A DNA stretch of 64,000 bases, taken from Schistocerca nitens. Lineage: Eukaryota; Arthropoda; Insecta; Orthoptera; Acrididae. Numbering within the stretch: the first letter of the stretch is position 1; each line of letters opens with the position of its first letter. The translations under genes were made by a program, and so were the position numbers. The stretch is from NCBI RefSeq assembly GCF_023898315.1, contig NC_064615.1:1185273413-1185337412 (forward strand), read 5' to 3'. The notes beneath the pieces are model-generated. The model was not told where the DNA came from and did no database searches. It worked only from the letters and a program-made list of their open reading frames with translations. Positions 1-11,939 of the stretch are shown here, piece after piece.

Positions 1-1542
1 AGAGACAGAGCATCAAAATCACAACGTGAGACTGTAGGATGTGTGGTCGCTTTACGGCTCGTCACTGACACAGCGCCGATCTGGCACGGAGCGATGGCTT
101 CTTGCATGCGGTCCACCATATTCCAGGGCATCACTGCTCACGAAGTGATGATCTCCTTTACTTACGACGACAGCCAACTGCTCCATAAGGTGCCTAGAAG
201 ATTGTTGGGCACGGTCCCGGTGTCCACCGCTGCAAGTACTGTGACGGTTTCCGATAGCCAGTGTCCTCCTGTGTCAGTACTTGCCTGATGCAGTCCTTCC
301 GAGATGCGCAGCTCTATGGATCAGTTCTGTTTTCATCTTTTTTAGATGTTCTCTAAAATTGGATCTGTAATAATCTCTTGCACTTATAACGCATAGACTA
401 GCGTTGGTCTAATTGGCTCACTACAAGTACAAATTTGATGCGTCTGCTGTGATACCAGTGTAACAAAAACTGTCCTCCACCTGAGCAATGGTACCTGATT
501 ATGTGGCCACAACGGGGATAGACGAATGGCCAGTCATAACACTGAGGGTTGGCCCATCTCCTCACAATTCTGCAGAACCCGTATTTTTGGCGTGTATCAC
601 ATTGGGGTCACCACTGATGGGATAATTGTACCTAAAGCTCCCATACTTGAGATAATGTTCAGGTATGCATACTGAAAATACACTGAATGCAGCTTTATTG
701 TAACACTGATCAGTTGGAAAGCTAGACAAATTTTGCTGCTAAGGGCGACTCTAAAACATGTCAACAAAAGAACATACAGAAAGAGGATTGTACCACTTCA
801 CTGCAATAGTTTTGCTGGATGGTGCAAATGTTCACATGCACAACTATGACAATTGATGTGTATAGTGGTTGCTACACATAAAACATTATTTACATATTTA
901 ATTTATTAGATAAACCTGAATATGGTATTATTCCTTTACTACTAGGTAGTCTTTGTACTCCTTTCGAATATTACTACATGTATGACAGCCATAGGTTTTC
1001 TGGCAGACTTTCACTTACTTGATATCTTAAGTACCAATATTCTTTTTTGGGGACACACTTAGTATACCACACACAAAGGTTGTTTTTTCATCCTATCATG
1101 TATCTTTCATAATGGACACCATAATTGCACTTTCGTTTTAACAGACTGTGTTAATATGCCATTCCCTTTTCATCTCATCCAGAATATTACCTAGCAGTCT
1201 AGTGAGTTCTAAAAATCACTTTAAAAAGATGTATTGACTTAACTGATTATTTTGAAGAGATTAAATAAAGTAGGGTGTATTGCAGATTTTTTCCTAGTAC
1301 CCATTATATATGGGGGATGGTTGTGCTTTTCTGGTAATTCCTTAATGTTACAACTTTCTCAGGTTTGTATGTGTAATGTTGTCAAGGCTTACTTTTCGAA
1401 TGTTTTGATCTCTACTTCCAGTTACACATTTCCATTTCTCTATAGAAGCAAACAGACTCATCACTGCTTTTGTGTTATTGCTGTTATCTTAAATTTCTCA
1501 TATCACATGGTCTCAATCTCACAGTTAGTATATCTTTTGCAG
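1..1542 (+). other. Non-coding flank, probably last intron of STUB1
   Basis: No coding pattern or repeat family is recognisable. Because a typical splice acceptor (pyrimidine-rich stretch, then CAG) ends at 1542 and a STUB1 terminal exon follows, this stretch is most likely intron. The preceding U-box exon was looked for here and not seen, so it should lie upstream of the window. Confidence 0.5.
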
Positions 1543-1668
1543 AGAGTTGGCCATTTTGACCCAGTTACGAGGGTAAAATTGACCCAAGACCAGCTGATCC
1601 CAAATTTTGCCATGAAAGAAGTTGTTGATGGATTTTTGCAAGAAAATGAATGGGCTCTGGACTACTGA
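1543..1668 (+). CDS. STUB1: STUB1/CHIP E3 ubiquitin ligase, terminal coding exon
   Basis: CHIP is a cytosolic U-box ubiquitin ligase and Hsp70/Hsp90 co-chaperone that ubiquitinates chaperone-bound clients. This exon encodes the last 41 residues, the C-terminal half of the U-box. It opens with [10 protein letters not shown], continues with [19 protein letters not shown] and ends in ALDY followed by TGA. The spacing and residues match the conserved end of animal CHIP, where the family ends in a similar acidic-aromatic tail. The exon start is set by the acceptor AG at 1541-1542. The frame is phase 0, which fits a split just before the conserved arginine. It is the only convincing host coding sequence in the window. 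The TPR domain and the first part of the U-box are outside. A retrocopy is unlikely because the intron boundary is intact. Confidence 0.87.
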   Translation, partial: RVGHFDPVTRVKLTQDQLIPNFAMKEVVDGFLQENEWALDY

Positions 1669-2661
1669 GGATTCAACAGAGTATTGAGAAGACTGTTCGT
1701 CACACACAGACGTATAAGTATGTGGACATTGTCCACTAATTTGAGCCTGGTAAGGACCTGTAAATAAGGGGGGTTTGACAGATAGGTAACAAATTTTGTA
1801 TTTACTTTTAAAAATTGTCCTGTATACTTGAGAATTGTTCCTTGTTTTATTCAGAATCTGGCCTTACATTTAGCAAAGGTGTAAGCAGAAGGTATGATGC
1901 GTATCCCAACAGTGACCTGTCTTTGTGATTTTTCGTGTCTCTGTGTGCAAAGCTGATGAGCACTCCTATGAAACCATCATTTTCACATGAAAATTTTTAT
2001 ATAAATAGACCAATTTTATAGCCGTGTAATTGAATCTACAGTGACAGTGAAAACTCAAGATATGCTATTCCACTTCAGGAGAGGCTTGTTAATGTTGTAA
2101 ATTAGATTCATTCTGAGCTTTTGGCATCAAAGAGCATTATGTAGTGTTCTTTTGGAGGAACTGTGTAAGAACAGTTTGACATTAAACCGTCTGTTTCTTC
2201 CCAAAAGATGACATTTTATGACTATATGTAAAATTCATAGCAGGTTCCTTCTTTGTGCATATTGGTGATCACAAGAAACAATTAAGAATAAAAATATACA
2301 GTTTAGTAATTGAAATGCTATCATTATCAAGCTGTACTTGCTATGACTGCTTATAACAAACTGTGTTATATGCCTTATTCTCAAGCTCAATTGTCAGGTG
2401 ATTGCTACTGTTGCTGTTGATGTGATAAGATGATAAGTGTATTGACCATCCAAGATCAGTAAAGTTATTTGTGTTGCATACTGAAATAATAATGTTGTGA
2501 AAGAACGGAAATCCAAAATGAGATAACAATATGAATAGGATATACTCACCACACAGGGGAGGCATTGAGTGGTTTATGGGCACATTTAAAAGTAGTCTGT
2601 TGGAAAATGCTAGCTTCCAGATGAAGTCATCAGATGGGACACATGCACGCATGCGCGCGCG

Positions 2662-2729
<68 letters not shown>

Positions 2730-3165
2730 GTATTGGGGGGGGGGGGGGGCGTGCACGGTGTCGTGTGTATGTGTGTATGTCTGATGCTTAATGCATTCTT
2801 GTGGTGAATAGCTTTCTATCCAGTTTGTATCATTAATGAGTTTTCTTTAGGTTACTGCTCTAGTAAGCACAATGTTTTCTCTCATTGGAGAGAGTTACCA
2901 TGTTTTTAAACTGGCCGCATGAACGTGTTTAATTTGATCTATCTTTATCCTTTGGCATGCTTCAGCTTACAGCTGTATTTGCACTATTCATTTTGTATTA
3001 TTGTAAGATCCTGTCCATCTCCATATGACCTTCTGACAGCATCATATATGTAGGATTGTACTGCAAATAGATACTGTGATTCTCTGTCAGTGTGAGTGGC
3101 TACTTGACTCATCTTGTAAGTGTTCTTGAAATTCCAAAATAAAAAATTAGTCATTATTCTTTGAC
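1669..3165 (+). other. Likely STUB1 3' UTR with two candidate poly(A) signals
   Basis: AT-rich non-coding DNA follows the STUB1 stop codon. AATAAA hexamers occur at 2287-2292 and 3138-3143, so the transcript could end near 2.3 kb or 3.16 kb. If the distal site is used, the UTR contains the alternating purine-pyrimidine tract at 2639-2727. The UTR extent is inferred from hexamers only. Confidence 0.45.
2639..2749. repeat. Compound (GC)n-(AC)n microsatellite and G15 run
   Basis: From 2639 to 2727 every step alternates purine and pyrimidine: a mixed start, about ten GC repeats, then about 28 AC repeats. After a short break there are 15 consecutive G at 2735-2749. Open frames across it on both strands (Cys-Val and Thr-His runs) are artefacts of the repeat. 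Confidence 0.97.
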
Positions 3166-4046
3166 AATATGAAAATAGAACCAGTCTGATTTCTATTTCT
3201 TTGTGTTATAAATCTTCCATATTCAAATAGAAAGATGTTTGTTTTCTTTAAAAATATGCAATTTTTTTTTTATTAAAAAAATATTTTCATATCGCCACCT
3301 GTCTTGTTTGTGAGAACATTTTTATTGATTTGTTCATGGAAGAATTTTGAGTGTTCATTAAATTTTATTTACTGTGTAGTGTAAATGTTTGCCACTTTAA
3401 AATGGTCTGTTGAAAAATTTCTTGGCCTTTTATCTCTGTATCTACGAATTGTATGGGTGTCACTGACACAGATGAAGCAGACCATTCTACACATAGTGAA
3501 ACAGATTCTCCTGTGTAATAAATTTCTTTCCCAGGCCATAAGCTTCTCATAAAATTATTAATTCTATAAACAAGATTGCTTCAGAGTTTGTGATGTTCCC
3601 CAAAATTAGTATCAGTAAGTAGTATTGATTATTAACAGCACCAAATTTTTTCTGCAGGAATCATTCAGAGCCTGCCCAATCTTTTATAAAATATTAGAAA
3701 GAGAAAATACTTTCAGAACACAAAGTAAATAAACATTATTACTTACACTTATCATCGAGTGTGTAGTTAACAGTATGAGAGAACTTTTTTGATATAAATA
3801 ATGAGAAATGCTTAATGTCTAGATTGTCCAACAGCTTAAAAACTTTTTCTGTCAGTGATTTGTACACTTAACATGTTATTGGTAAATAAGACACATACAT
3901 TCCAGTTACATAAATAATATTTTTACATGTTCTTAATAACTGCCATGTGCACCACAGCTACCTTCATACCTATTCTATAGCATACACTTCTGTTGGCTGA
4001 TAATGGCAAGTATACTTAGTGTCATTGCCATATAATTTGATTTATG
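3166..4046. other. Unassigned AT-rich DNA
   Basis: No exon, repeat family or structured element recognised. Confidence 0.5.
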
Positions 4047-4200
4047 TGGTGCTGGCTTTGCAACAGTGGTAATACTGGTTCCTATCAGATTACCGAAGTT
4101 AAGCAATGTCGGGCTGGACTAGTTCTTGGATGGGTCCCCAGCCGAAGATGACATGACGGACGGTCAGTACCGCAGGACCTTCGAGGCCTGTTCAGATTTT
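4047..4200 (+). mobile_element. 5S rRNA-derived SINE fragment
   Basis: Positions about 4050-4135 resemble animal 5S rRNA, including the internal promoter region: CCGAAGTTAAGCAATGTCGG is followed by a TTGGATGGGT block. The match stops there and an unrelated body with GACGGACGGTCAGTACCGCA follows. That is the layout of SINEs whose pol III head comes from 5S rRNA. A true 5S gene would continue through the terminal stem, which is missing. The 3' boundary is uncertain and no clear target-site duplication was found. Confidence 0.7.
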
Positions 4201-6435
4201 GTTTTTGTTCATTGCCGACATTAACAGGCTTCCAATATGTGAATAACTACCAGGGAGCACCACAGCCATTTGGAAGTTTTGTCTTTGTCATTTACCCAAT
4301 GATAAATATCTTTGAAAAGAGAAAAACTTCCCTACTCTGTCCTAACATGAAGAAACCTCGAAGCAGCTGCTGCTCAGAGAAAGTGCAGTGTCTGATGGAA
4401 ACATGGTTAGTTTCTACATACAGCAAATAACATACAAATATCAGGAAACAAAAAGTCATGTGAAAGTAGATGGTGGTGATAAAGTGGATTGTTAAAGTGG
4501 TTCACTCATTGATTTACACTGACAAAACTTTGATCGGTGGTGGAAAAATATCCGAACTTTGTTGGACTTTCTTAGTGAAAACACCTGCAATAATGCCAAC
4601 TTATTGGTGCTGTGAAATGTTAACAGTTATAAATAAGAACTGATTAACTCAAAAAGAGGCATGCCTGATGTTCATTAGTAATTGCTGCATACCTGCAAGG
4701 AAAATCAACAGAAATTGAATACATTATAAGACTTGTATTTTTTTATGTATGCGGTTAGGATGTAGGAAATAGTGGCAGCTTTGTAAGGAAAAATATGTAT
4801 TATTCTGTGTCATTCAGTGGGTTGTATGGTATCTAGGTCTATTTTCAGTGTACTGAAGCAAGTTTTCTGTGATTTATTTTATGATAAAGGAAACTTAAAA
4901 TGGCAACCCAGCTGTAAATGTGTTGAAGGAGCAAAAAAGATTGAAGAAGGTGATGATTTCTGATAGCACAATATCTTGTGATATCAAACTTGTGTGAATA
5001 TTTTTTAACAGATATCATCTAAAAATTTCTCAAGGACGTATTGAAAAATATGTGGTGCTGCTGCTTTTGTAGTAAATGTTTAAGAATTGCTTTCTTCTTC
5101 TTGTATTGTAAAATTTCACTGTTTCCTTTGCTCAAGTAATTTTTGTAGATGTCTGTATCATTGTATAGAGTTTTTTGCTGTGACCAATAGTTAAGATTTA
5201 TTTTCCACTCTTTGTATCACTGTTGATTTTTTTCTTACAGTAATTGCATTTACTTGCGTGAGTGATTCCGCTGAAAAGTGCCATGAAAACATTAATCTTC
5301 ATGTATCAATATAACTTTTTTGGATTGACATTTTGACAGTTTGAGATTGTGGTAATTAGTATTCTGTACTTATTCCTTGCATTCAAAATGAATGGTCCTC
5401 AATTTAGACTTTCTGCTGTTCAGGAAAGAGTACGTGTGTGATATGCTAGATCAATGCTCATGCTGAAGTTGGATGCCACGAATATTATGTGATGAACCTA
5501 CGCAGGGAATCTCATCTGTACATTAACATATTGCATTCATAAATTTGTACAAAATTTGGTGGATTGTTGATTTGTCAGTGCACTACCTGTTACCATTGTA
5601 CAATAAAAGTGTATTTTTATTTCAAAGCCAGCTGAATGCATGTGTTACCCATTGTTGTATCATAAACAGCCAATGTATATATAATTTCTATTGTTACCAA
5701 GATGAGGGCACATGTAAGACATGTTATTTCTTCGTTCAAGCATTTGGCACTCCAAATATATTTCAAGAAAATGTTTTACAGGTATGTCTACAATTAGCAA
5801 TGATAATTACTATTCTCAGAAAGCCTATATATTCTTAAACATTCCTATCCAATTAAATATGCACTACTTGTCTTTTGAAGGTACCCTCATCCATAGTTGC
5901 ATTATTTTATTGACATTGGCAACCAGTCCTATAAAGACATAGATTATTGTTTTTCTCACAAGTATTTTGGTTTACTCATGTTTAGTCCCCAGCGTGTGGA
6001 TTTGACCTCCAATTCACAAGTTTTTTACAGAAGTGCAGCTCGTGACAGGGAAGATTGCCCAATACTCAACACAGTAGCCACTCCATGCCAGTTCTTCAGG
6101 TACGTGTACAGTGGCAATCCTGTGACTACAAGGGAACGAACCATTATTGACACTGGAGTTGTTACCTCCCTGCACATGCTAGAGAGTTGGTGCTTGCCCA
6201 TTTGGGCGCATGTGGACTCCAAGCAGTTGCCATCAAGCCGTGTGGTCATTGCTCCGATTGGACTGTGCCGGTGCGATAAGCCCTGATTCAGAGCAGGTGG
6301 CTCCATGACACTGAGAACATTTCCCTCTTTGGCCACACAGTGAGAGGATAGTAAAATCAAGTGAAGTGTAGAAACTTGGCCCCATCACTTCCTGGTTTGC
6401 ACCCTAACTGTTCGAGGGTCATTTTTATCTATCAA
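4201..6435. other. Unassigned DNA
   Basis: Short open frames (for example 4212-4430, 5545-5838 and 5897-6286) show no recognisable domain. The 6030-6360 part is less AT-rich than its surroundings and could be an old repeat, but I cannot place it. Confidence 0.4.
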
Positions 6436-6439
6436 GTCT

Positions 6440-7070
6440 GCAATCTTTATAGATAATATTGAAAATGTATTTGAAAAAATTTCTTCTGTCAATAAACTAC
6501 AAAGTGGTGCTATCGTAATTAAAACAGCAACTCCTACCCAGTCACAAATGTTATTTACCTATGAGAAACTTGGTGACATACCTATTACCATAACACCTCT
6601 AAGAGCCTGAACATGATACAGGTTGTAATTTTGTCACAAGGACTAATGGCTGCAGGTGGATGAGGAATTACAAAAACCTGGAGAAGCGAGGGGCCACTCT
6701 GCAGTTTGTGTACATCTTTGACATACAACAGAGTTGGGGCCAGAATATTTGTCCTATATTCTGAGTGAGCTTCATTTACTGAGAAATATAAAGTCAAGGT
6801 CTGTGATTGTGATGCGAAGCCATATTTCACATCCACGACTATACTTCGGGTACATTTTATTTGTTCCATGATTTTGTAGGAACTGGTCAGCTGTTCGAAA
6901 ACTCAACATGTGACCAATCACCATTCTGTGTCATTTGCAGACACACCACCACACTCCTCCAATCTCCAAAGTGTGCTACTTTAATTGAAGAACGTAAAAC
7001 CCAGAAACTAAAGGCCTTCGATTATCTGTAATATTTGGAAACCAGAAAAGGTACAGTCACTTACATCCTG
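6440..7070 (+). pseudogene. Jockey/R1-type LINE ORF1 (Gag-like) relic
   Basis: The translation in shifting frames resembles the RNA-binding ORF1 of arthropod Jockey/R1 LINEs. A segment like KLQSGAIVIKTATPTQSQML leads to KLGDIPITITPLRA, then DEELQK, and near 6900-6990 a cysteine-rich stretch (CDQSPFCVICRHT, later SPKCA) suggests the zinc-knuckle region. ORF1 proteins of this group coat LINE RNA. Several stops and frameshifts make it dead, and no adjoining endonuclease or RT was found. Assignment rests on motif order seen by eye. Confidence 0.5.
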
Positions 7071-8110
7071 TCCCAGTGGTATCAAATTGTGTGACTACTG
7101 AGGCTAGATCGTCGGTACCTCGGTTACTTACTCCGTCCATTCCCTCAGTGTCTGACCTCTAGTACTCGTGCAAGAAAATTAGCCCATGAGGGAGGCAGGC
7201 CCTCCTACTTGTGGGTCCTGCAGCTCCACATTTAAATATCTCAACTCCCCTCCACCCACCCCGTCCCTTTTCTCCTACTTGGAGATTTCAGTCCCTATCA
7301 CAACCTGTTTGAGGGAGGAGGACAGGAAGGAGATCTACTGATAAAATAATAATATTTAGAATAAATATTACAATGGAAATTCGCTGGTGCCGCACAAGAG
7401 ATACAACCGTGATGAGTTCGCTCCAGAGTGTGTGTCTCAGATAATTTACGCACAGTGATGCTCACATTTTTCGTGTACACAAAAAATCTGTAACATATAA
7501 TATTGAATTATTAGATGATAGTTCTTCGAGTCTTTTATGTTATTTACCACTTCTTCTTCATTGAAGACAATGTTACGGCATCCAGATTGCTCTGCCTAAA
7601 TTTCGTGCTTCTCCAAAGTATTACAAATACCGGCAATACGGATAGATAGATCAGATGAAGTAAGGAACTAGTAAATGAAGTTGACTTTGTACTATAGAAT
7701 TAATGTATTTCACGTTATTAGTGAACTAAACAGAAGTCCACATCCTCTCTCTATCATGGACTGGCAAAGGCAGACAGCGCAAGATCGATGAACATCTAAT
7801 AGGAGCTCTTTACAGATATAAGAAAATCAATGTTCTTCATATTTTCTCACTAGTTCCACAGGCTTGATTGCTGTGGGTATACCGTGTTATAATAACTGAT
7901 GTAAACTACTCAGGCAAATGAATGGATAAAATAAACAGATAAAAATGAAACATATACCCATATAGATAAACCAGCATAAGTTCCAATACATCTGCACAAC
8001 CCCCACCGTGTGCAGGCGTGATCCACGATTACTTGACAGACAGTTTACACTAGCTCTCTATCAGTCCATTATGGCCAGGTGACATCGGCTGGTATGTATT
8101 TCTTGATCCA
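7071..8110. other. Unassigned DNA
   Basis: No family or gene recognised. It includes a C-rich patch near 7240-7310. Confidence 0.4.
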
Positions 8111-8493
8111 CAAAACTTTTCCAACAGCCATATATTTTGCGTTATTTTATTTTATGTACCAAATGCTACCAGTTATGGCAACTCAGTATTGCCATCTTCA
8201 GGCCCCATACGCTTATTTCGTATTAACAAGCTTATCGTATGGTGCCATTAAACTGGAACCGTGAATCCGGCCGTTATGCAACTGATTAATGAGTCGGTGT
8301 GACCGTTTCATATGAATCAGTTGCACAACGGTCGGATTCACGGTTCCAGTTTAATGGCACCATACGATAAGCTTGTTAATACGAAATAAGCGTATGGGGC
8401 CTGAAGATGGCAATATTGAGTTGCCGAAACTGGTAGTATTCGATATATAAAATAAAATAACCCAAAATATATGGCTGTTGGAAAAGTTTTTTG
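8111..8493. mobile_element. Foldback element with about 175-bp inverted arms
   Basis: Two arms, about 8111-8287 and 8315-8493, are inverse complements with few mismatches and are separated by about 27 bp. They share CCATACGATAAGCTTGTTAA and the AATAAAATAAC-rich distal part. The arms resemble the end region of a retroelement that carries a hammerhead-like core (separate entry), so this may be two end fragments in inverted orientation rather than a cut-and-paste MITE. Target-site duplications were not resolved. Confidence 0.8.
8395..8440 (+). ncRNA. Hammerhead ribozyme-like motif, right arm of foldback
   Basis: The core reads CTGAAGA (8401-8407), stem II GGCAA/TTGCC (8409-8413 with 8421-8425), GAAA (8426-8429), then ACTGGT followed by A. 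This agrees with the CUGANGA, GAAA and UH rules if stem III is the short near-palindrome ACTGGT. The left arm has the same motif on the minus strand (8166-8201), but its GAAA is changed to ATAA and should be inactive. Stem I pairing is weak, so activity is uncertain. Confidence 0.42.
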
Positions 8494-8499
8494 AACCGA

Positions 8500-10840
8500 G
8501 AAAAAAGGATTACAGTAGCGGTGTCCATTCTACATAAAATTGTAACATATTAAAATTTATTTTCAGTTATAACTTATATTGTATTTTTGGCCTGACCAGG
8601 GCTTAAAATACCTTTATTGATGGACAGTCTTATTTGAATGTATACCCTCTTATTTTAAAATTTTATTTTCATATTCTGAAAGTTTAATTTTCCTAGTGAA
8701 TGCTATGACAAGAGGCATGTCAGTTAGAATCTGCGGCTCCAGTATTGCGGAATAACCACTACATGCCACGTGCAGGGCTACGATTACACATATGAAGCAA
8801 TGTTTGTTGCGGGTGCACTTCATAAGTCCACTGCTGCAACATGGCTAGCAGCCCATGGTGTTTTACAAGCTTTTAGATAACATCAAATTTCATGTAGTCA
8901 AAATTACCGTAGAGTTGTTCCGTAGGATAGTGTGCATAGCCGAGTGCGTAACTGAGTGTTTCCAGTGCTACAACGGAAAGGCCTGTCATTTCTGACCTGT
9001 AGTACTGGAACCACATCGTGGATCACATATTTCAATGTCCAAAGCCAGCCCATACATTCAGAATCACATTGAGATCTCTCCAAATTTCAGGTAAGTCCAT
9101 AAATGTTTTCATTTTATATGCTCCCTTGTAGTGAAGTCTAGCATCCCTCGCCACTACAAATGAACTGAAAACTTTGGGCTCACACCTTCACTCACTGTAA
9201 CAGATGCAAATTTAACCATTTTACAGCATGTGCCAAGCGTTTAATAATTGTATATTTCCTCTTGACATCTGTTTTCTGAGTACATATATGTATCCACATA
9301 ATATATACAATATAAGCATTACAGTTCAGCAGTTTTGCTTTAACCTAAGTGCATGTAAGCCTATATCTAAGTGTTGCTGACACATCTAGTACATATACGG
9401 TACAATTTATACATATTTACATCTATATTCATTTTAACATTTACAACTTGGGCAGAAAATAACATTTCATTACCGCTGAATGTCGTTTTGAGATTTTACT
9501 TTCACCCTTGTGGTGCATGTGACATCATCTTGTGACATTTTACACACACAATACTTGACATTTTCTCTGACCATTAAAGGCTTCTTGTTTCATACAGATT
9601 GTCTTCAGTTGGTAACTCTCTTAACCTTAGTCCATATTACCTTTAATAGAATAACATTTTTTTCAGGGTTGAAAGGACAATATACATATACACAGTATGA
9701 TGATATGGGTAAACCACTGTCCTCACATTTCATCTGACTTGTGCACCTGTAAATACAGATTACTAATGAAAGGGAAGAAATCTTCCTTACACGTCAACCA
9801 ACACAAACAAATATGGATAAGCTTGGCCCCTTCTCTCTCAAGTCTACTAGAAATTTGTTTGCTGATCTATAAGGAAGGGTGACAGGGAATGTAAAGAAGC
9901 ATTTTTTTTAATCTCCTGCTGAACTCCATCATCTACACACTATAGAATAATTGAGTAAATGCTCTGTGCACTCTCCTTTGTATCTTTGTGAAACTACTTA
10001 TTTAGTGTTTGATGAACCAGCTGCAGAATTCTGACATTGCAGTGTCATTTAAGTCATTTGTATTACTTTTTTGAAAGTATCTGTAATGAGTATAATTCTT
10101 TGTGCCTAACATATATCAGTATCTGCAGGATACCCGTCTTGTGTAAATAATATACTTAAATACGTCACTACAAAAAAAAAATATTGTAGAACAACATTCA
10201 GATAAGTCATGATCCCATATAAATGCATTATGAATACTCATATTTGGTTCTCACGTCAGTAGCGCTTTTCAATATGCAGGCTTGACCCCTTCTTGCCTTG
10301 GTAGTACTAGACCTAAGCTTCATTTAATTAACAAAATTGTACGTACTTCAATCACTGCATATACACACACATTCACACTGTCCCATTCATACACATATAC
10401 ATATAATTACTCATATTGTGATTTGGCCCGTTTAGTGTGATACCAGCTACCTAAATTCTCCTTCCTGCATTTACCATGGTGTGTCCTTGCATCATTACCT
10501 GGAAAAGAAATTAAATAATAACTTACGAACTAAGACACTCCATGGCTAAGTGACGTATTATTTTTCTCTTCGCATAACATATCGTTCTGTTCTAAGTATG
10601 TGGATGTGTAAATTGAACAACTCCTTTTTAATTCTCTAAACCAGTCCTTTTATAAGATTGCAAATATTTGGATGGTGTCCACCTTTTCGACTTTTTCAGC
10701 CCTTCCATTTTCGTACTACAATTACACCTGCAATTAATAAATGTTGTAGGCGGGAACAACCTCGTTATCTTTCATACTTTGTTCAGAATGTGACCATACT
10801 CCTATAATAATTCTTTATTTCGTTGTATTTAATAAAATAT
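8500..10840. other. Unassigned DNA
   Basis: AT-rich, with no recognisable exon or element. Confidence 0.4.
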
Positions 10841-10950
10841 GTAAAGGGTTCTGATATTGAGCAAGCTATCTACACCTACAGTGAAAAAGTACTTAATTCA
10901 TTAGACAAAAAATTGCAGGCAACTGGTATATTTTGTGATCTGCCAAAGCA

Positions 10951-11136
10951 GCCAGCCGAAGTGACCGTGCGGTTCTAGGCGCTGCAGTCTGGGACCGCGA
11001 GACCGCTATGGTCGCAGGTTCGAATCCTACCTCGGGCATGGGTGTGTGTGATGTCCTTAGGTTAGTTAGGTTTAACTAATTCTAAGTTAGGGGACTAATG
11101 ACCTCAGAAGTTGAGTCCCATAGTGCTCAGAGCCAT
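10951..11136 (+). mobile_element. tRNA-derived SINE inserted in the LINE RT
   Basis: The element has a tRNA-like head with a B box GGTTCGAATCC at 11017-11027 and a body ending in the TGACCTCAGAAGTTGAGTCC block. It is flanked by near-identical 11-12 bp copies (ctgccaaagca before, ctgtcaaaggca after). Removing it rejoins the LINE frame at Asp-Leu-(Ser/Pro)-Lys-Ala-Phe-Asp, a conserved RT motif. The same family appears in reverse at 34351-34540 and 36838-37032. Confidence 0.88.
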
Positions 11137-11904
11137 CTGTCAAAGGCATTTGACTGTAAATCACAATATCCTATTAAGTAAATTAGAATATTATGGTATA
11201 GCAGGAAATGCTGCAAAATTGTTCAGATCTTAAATCTCTGGCAGGAAGCAAAGGATATTAGGAAAGAGACATGTATTAAGCAATCAGGCATCATCCAACT
11301 GATAACTAGTTACATGTGGGGTCCCACAAGGTTCTATCTTAGGGCCCTTACTTTTTCTTGTGTATATCAATGACCTTTCATCAGTAACAGATGCCAAGTT
11401 TGTTTTGTTTGCCGATGATACAAACATTGCAATAAATAACAAATCAAGTATAGTCTTAGAAAGATCTGCTAATAAAATATTTGTGGACATTAATCACTGG
11501 TTCTTAGCCAATTCTTTGTCACCAAACTTTGAAAAGTCACACTACAAGAAGTTCAGAACTTGTAAGGGGTGTCCCACAAGTATATGCTTAACATGTGTTA
11601 CAAACATATAGATGATGTGGACAGTGTTAAATTCTTGGGGTTACAGCTTGATAATAAATTCAACTGGGAGGAGCACACCACAGAACTGCTGAAGCGTCTA
11701 AACAAATCTCTTATTTGCTATGCGAATTCTGTCAGACATAGGGGATATAAAAATGAAAAAGCTGGCATACTATGCTTCCTTTTACTATATAATGTCATAT
11801 GGGGTTATTTTTGGGGGTAATTCATCAAGCCAAGCTAAAGTTTGCTGGGCACCAAAAAGGTGCAATAAGAGGTATATGTGATGTAAACTCAAGAATATAC
11901 TGGA

Positions 11905-11939
11905 TATAACAGAGGGAAACATTCCACGTGGAAAAATTT
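11905..11939. mobile_element. 35-bp micro-insertion with perfect 15-bp target-site duplication
   Basis: A 35-bp segment containing GAGGGAAACATTCCACGTGG lies between two perfect copies of caagaatatactgga (11890-11904 and 11940-11954). The insert resembles the end of a repeat I associate with orthopteran genomes, which suggests an extremely truncated retrotransposed copy. Confidence 0.8.

Noticed and set aside
2341..2791. Open frames of Cys-Val and Thr-His repeats on both strands
   Set aside because: They are translations of the AC/GC microsatellite.
4050..4140. 5S rRNA gene
   Set aside because: Only the internal part matches. The terminal stem is absent and unrelated SINE body sequence follows.
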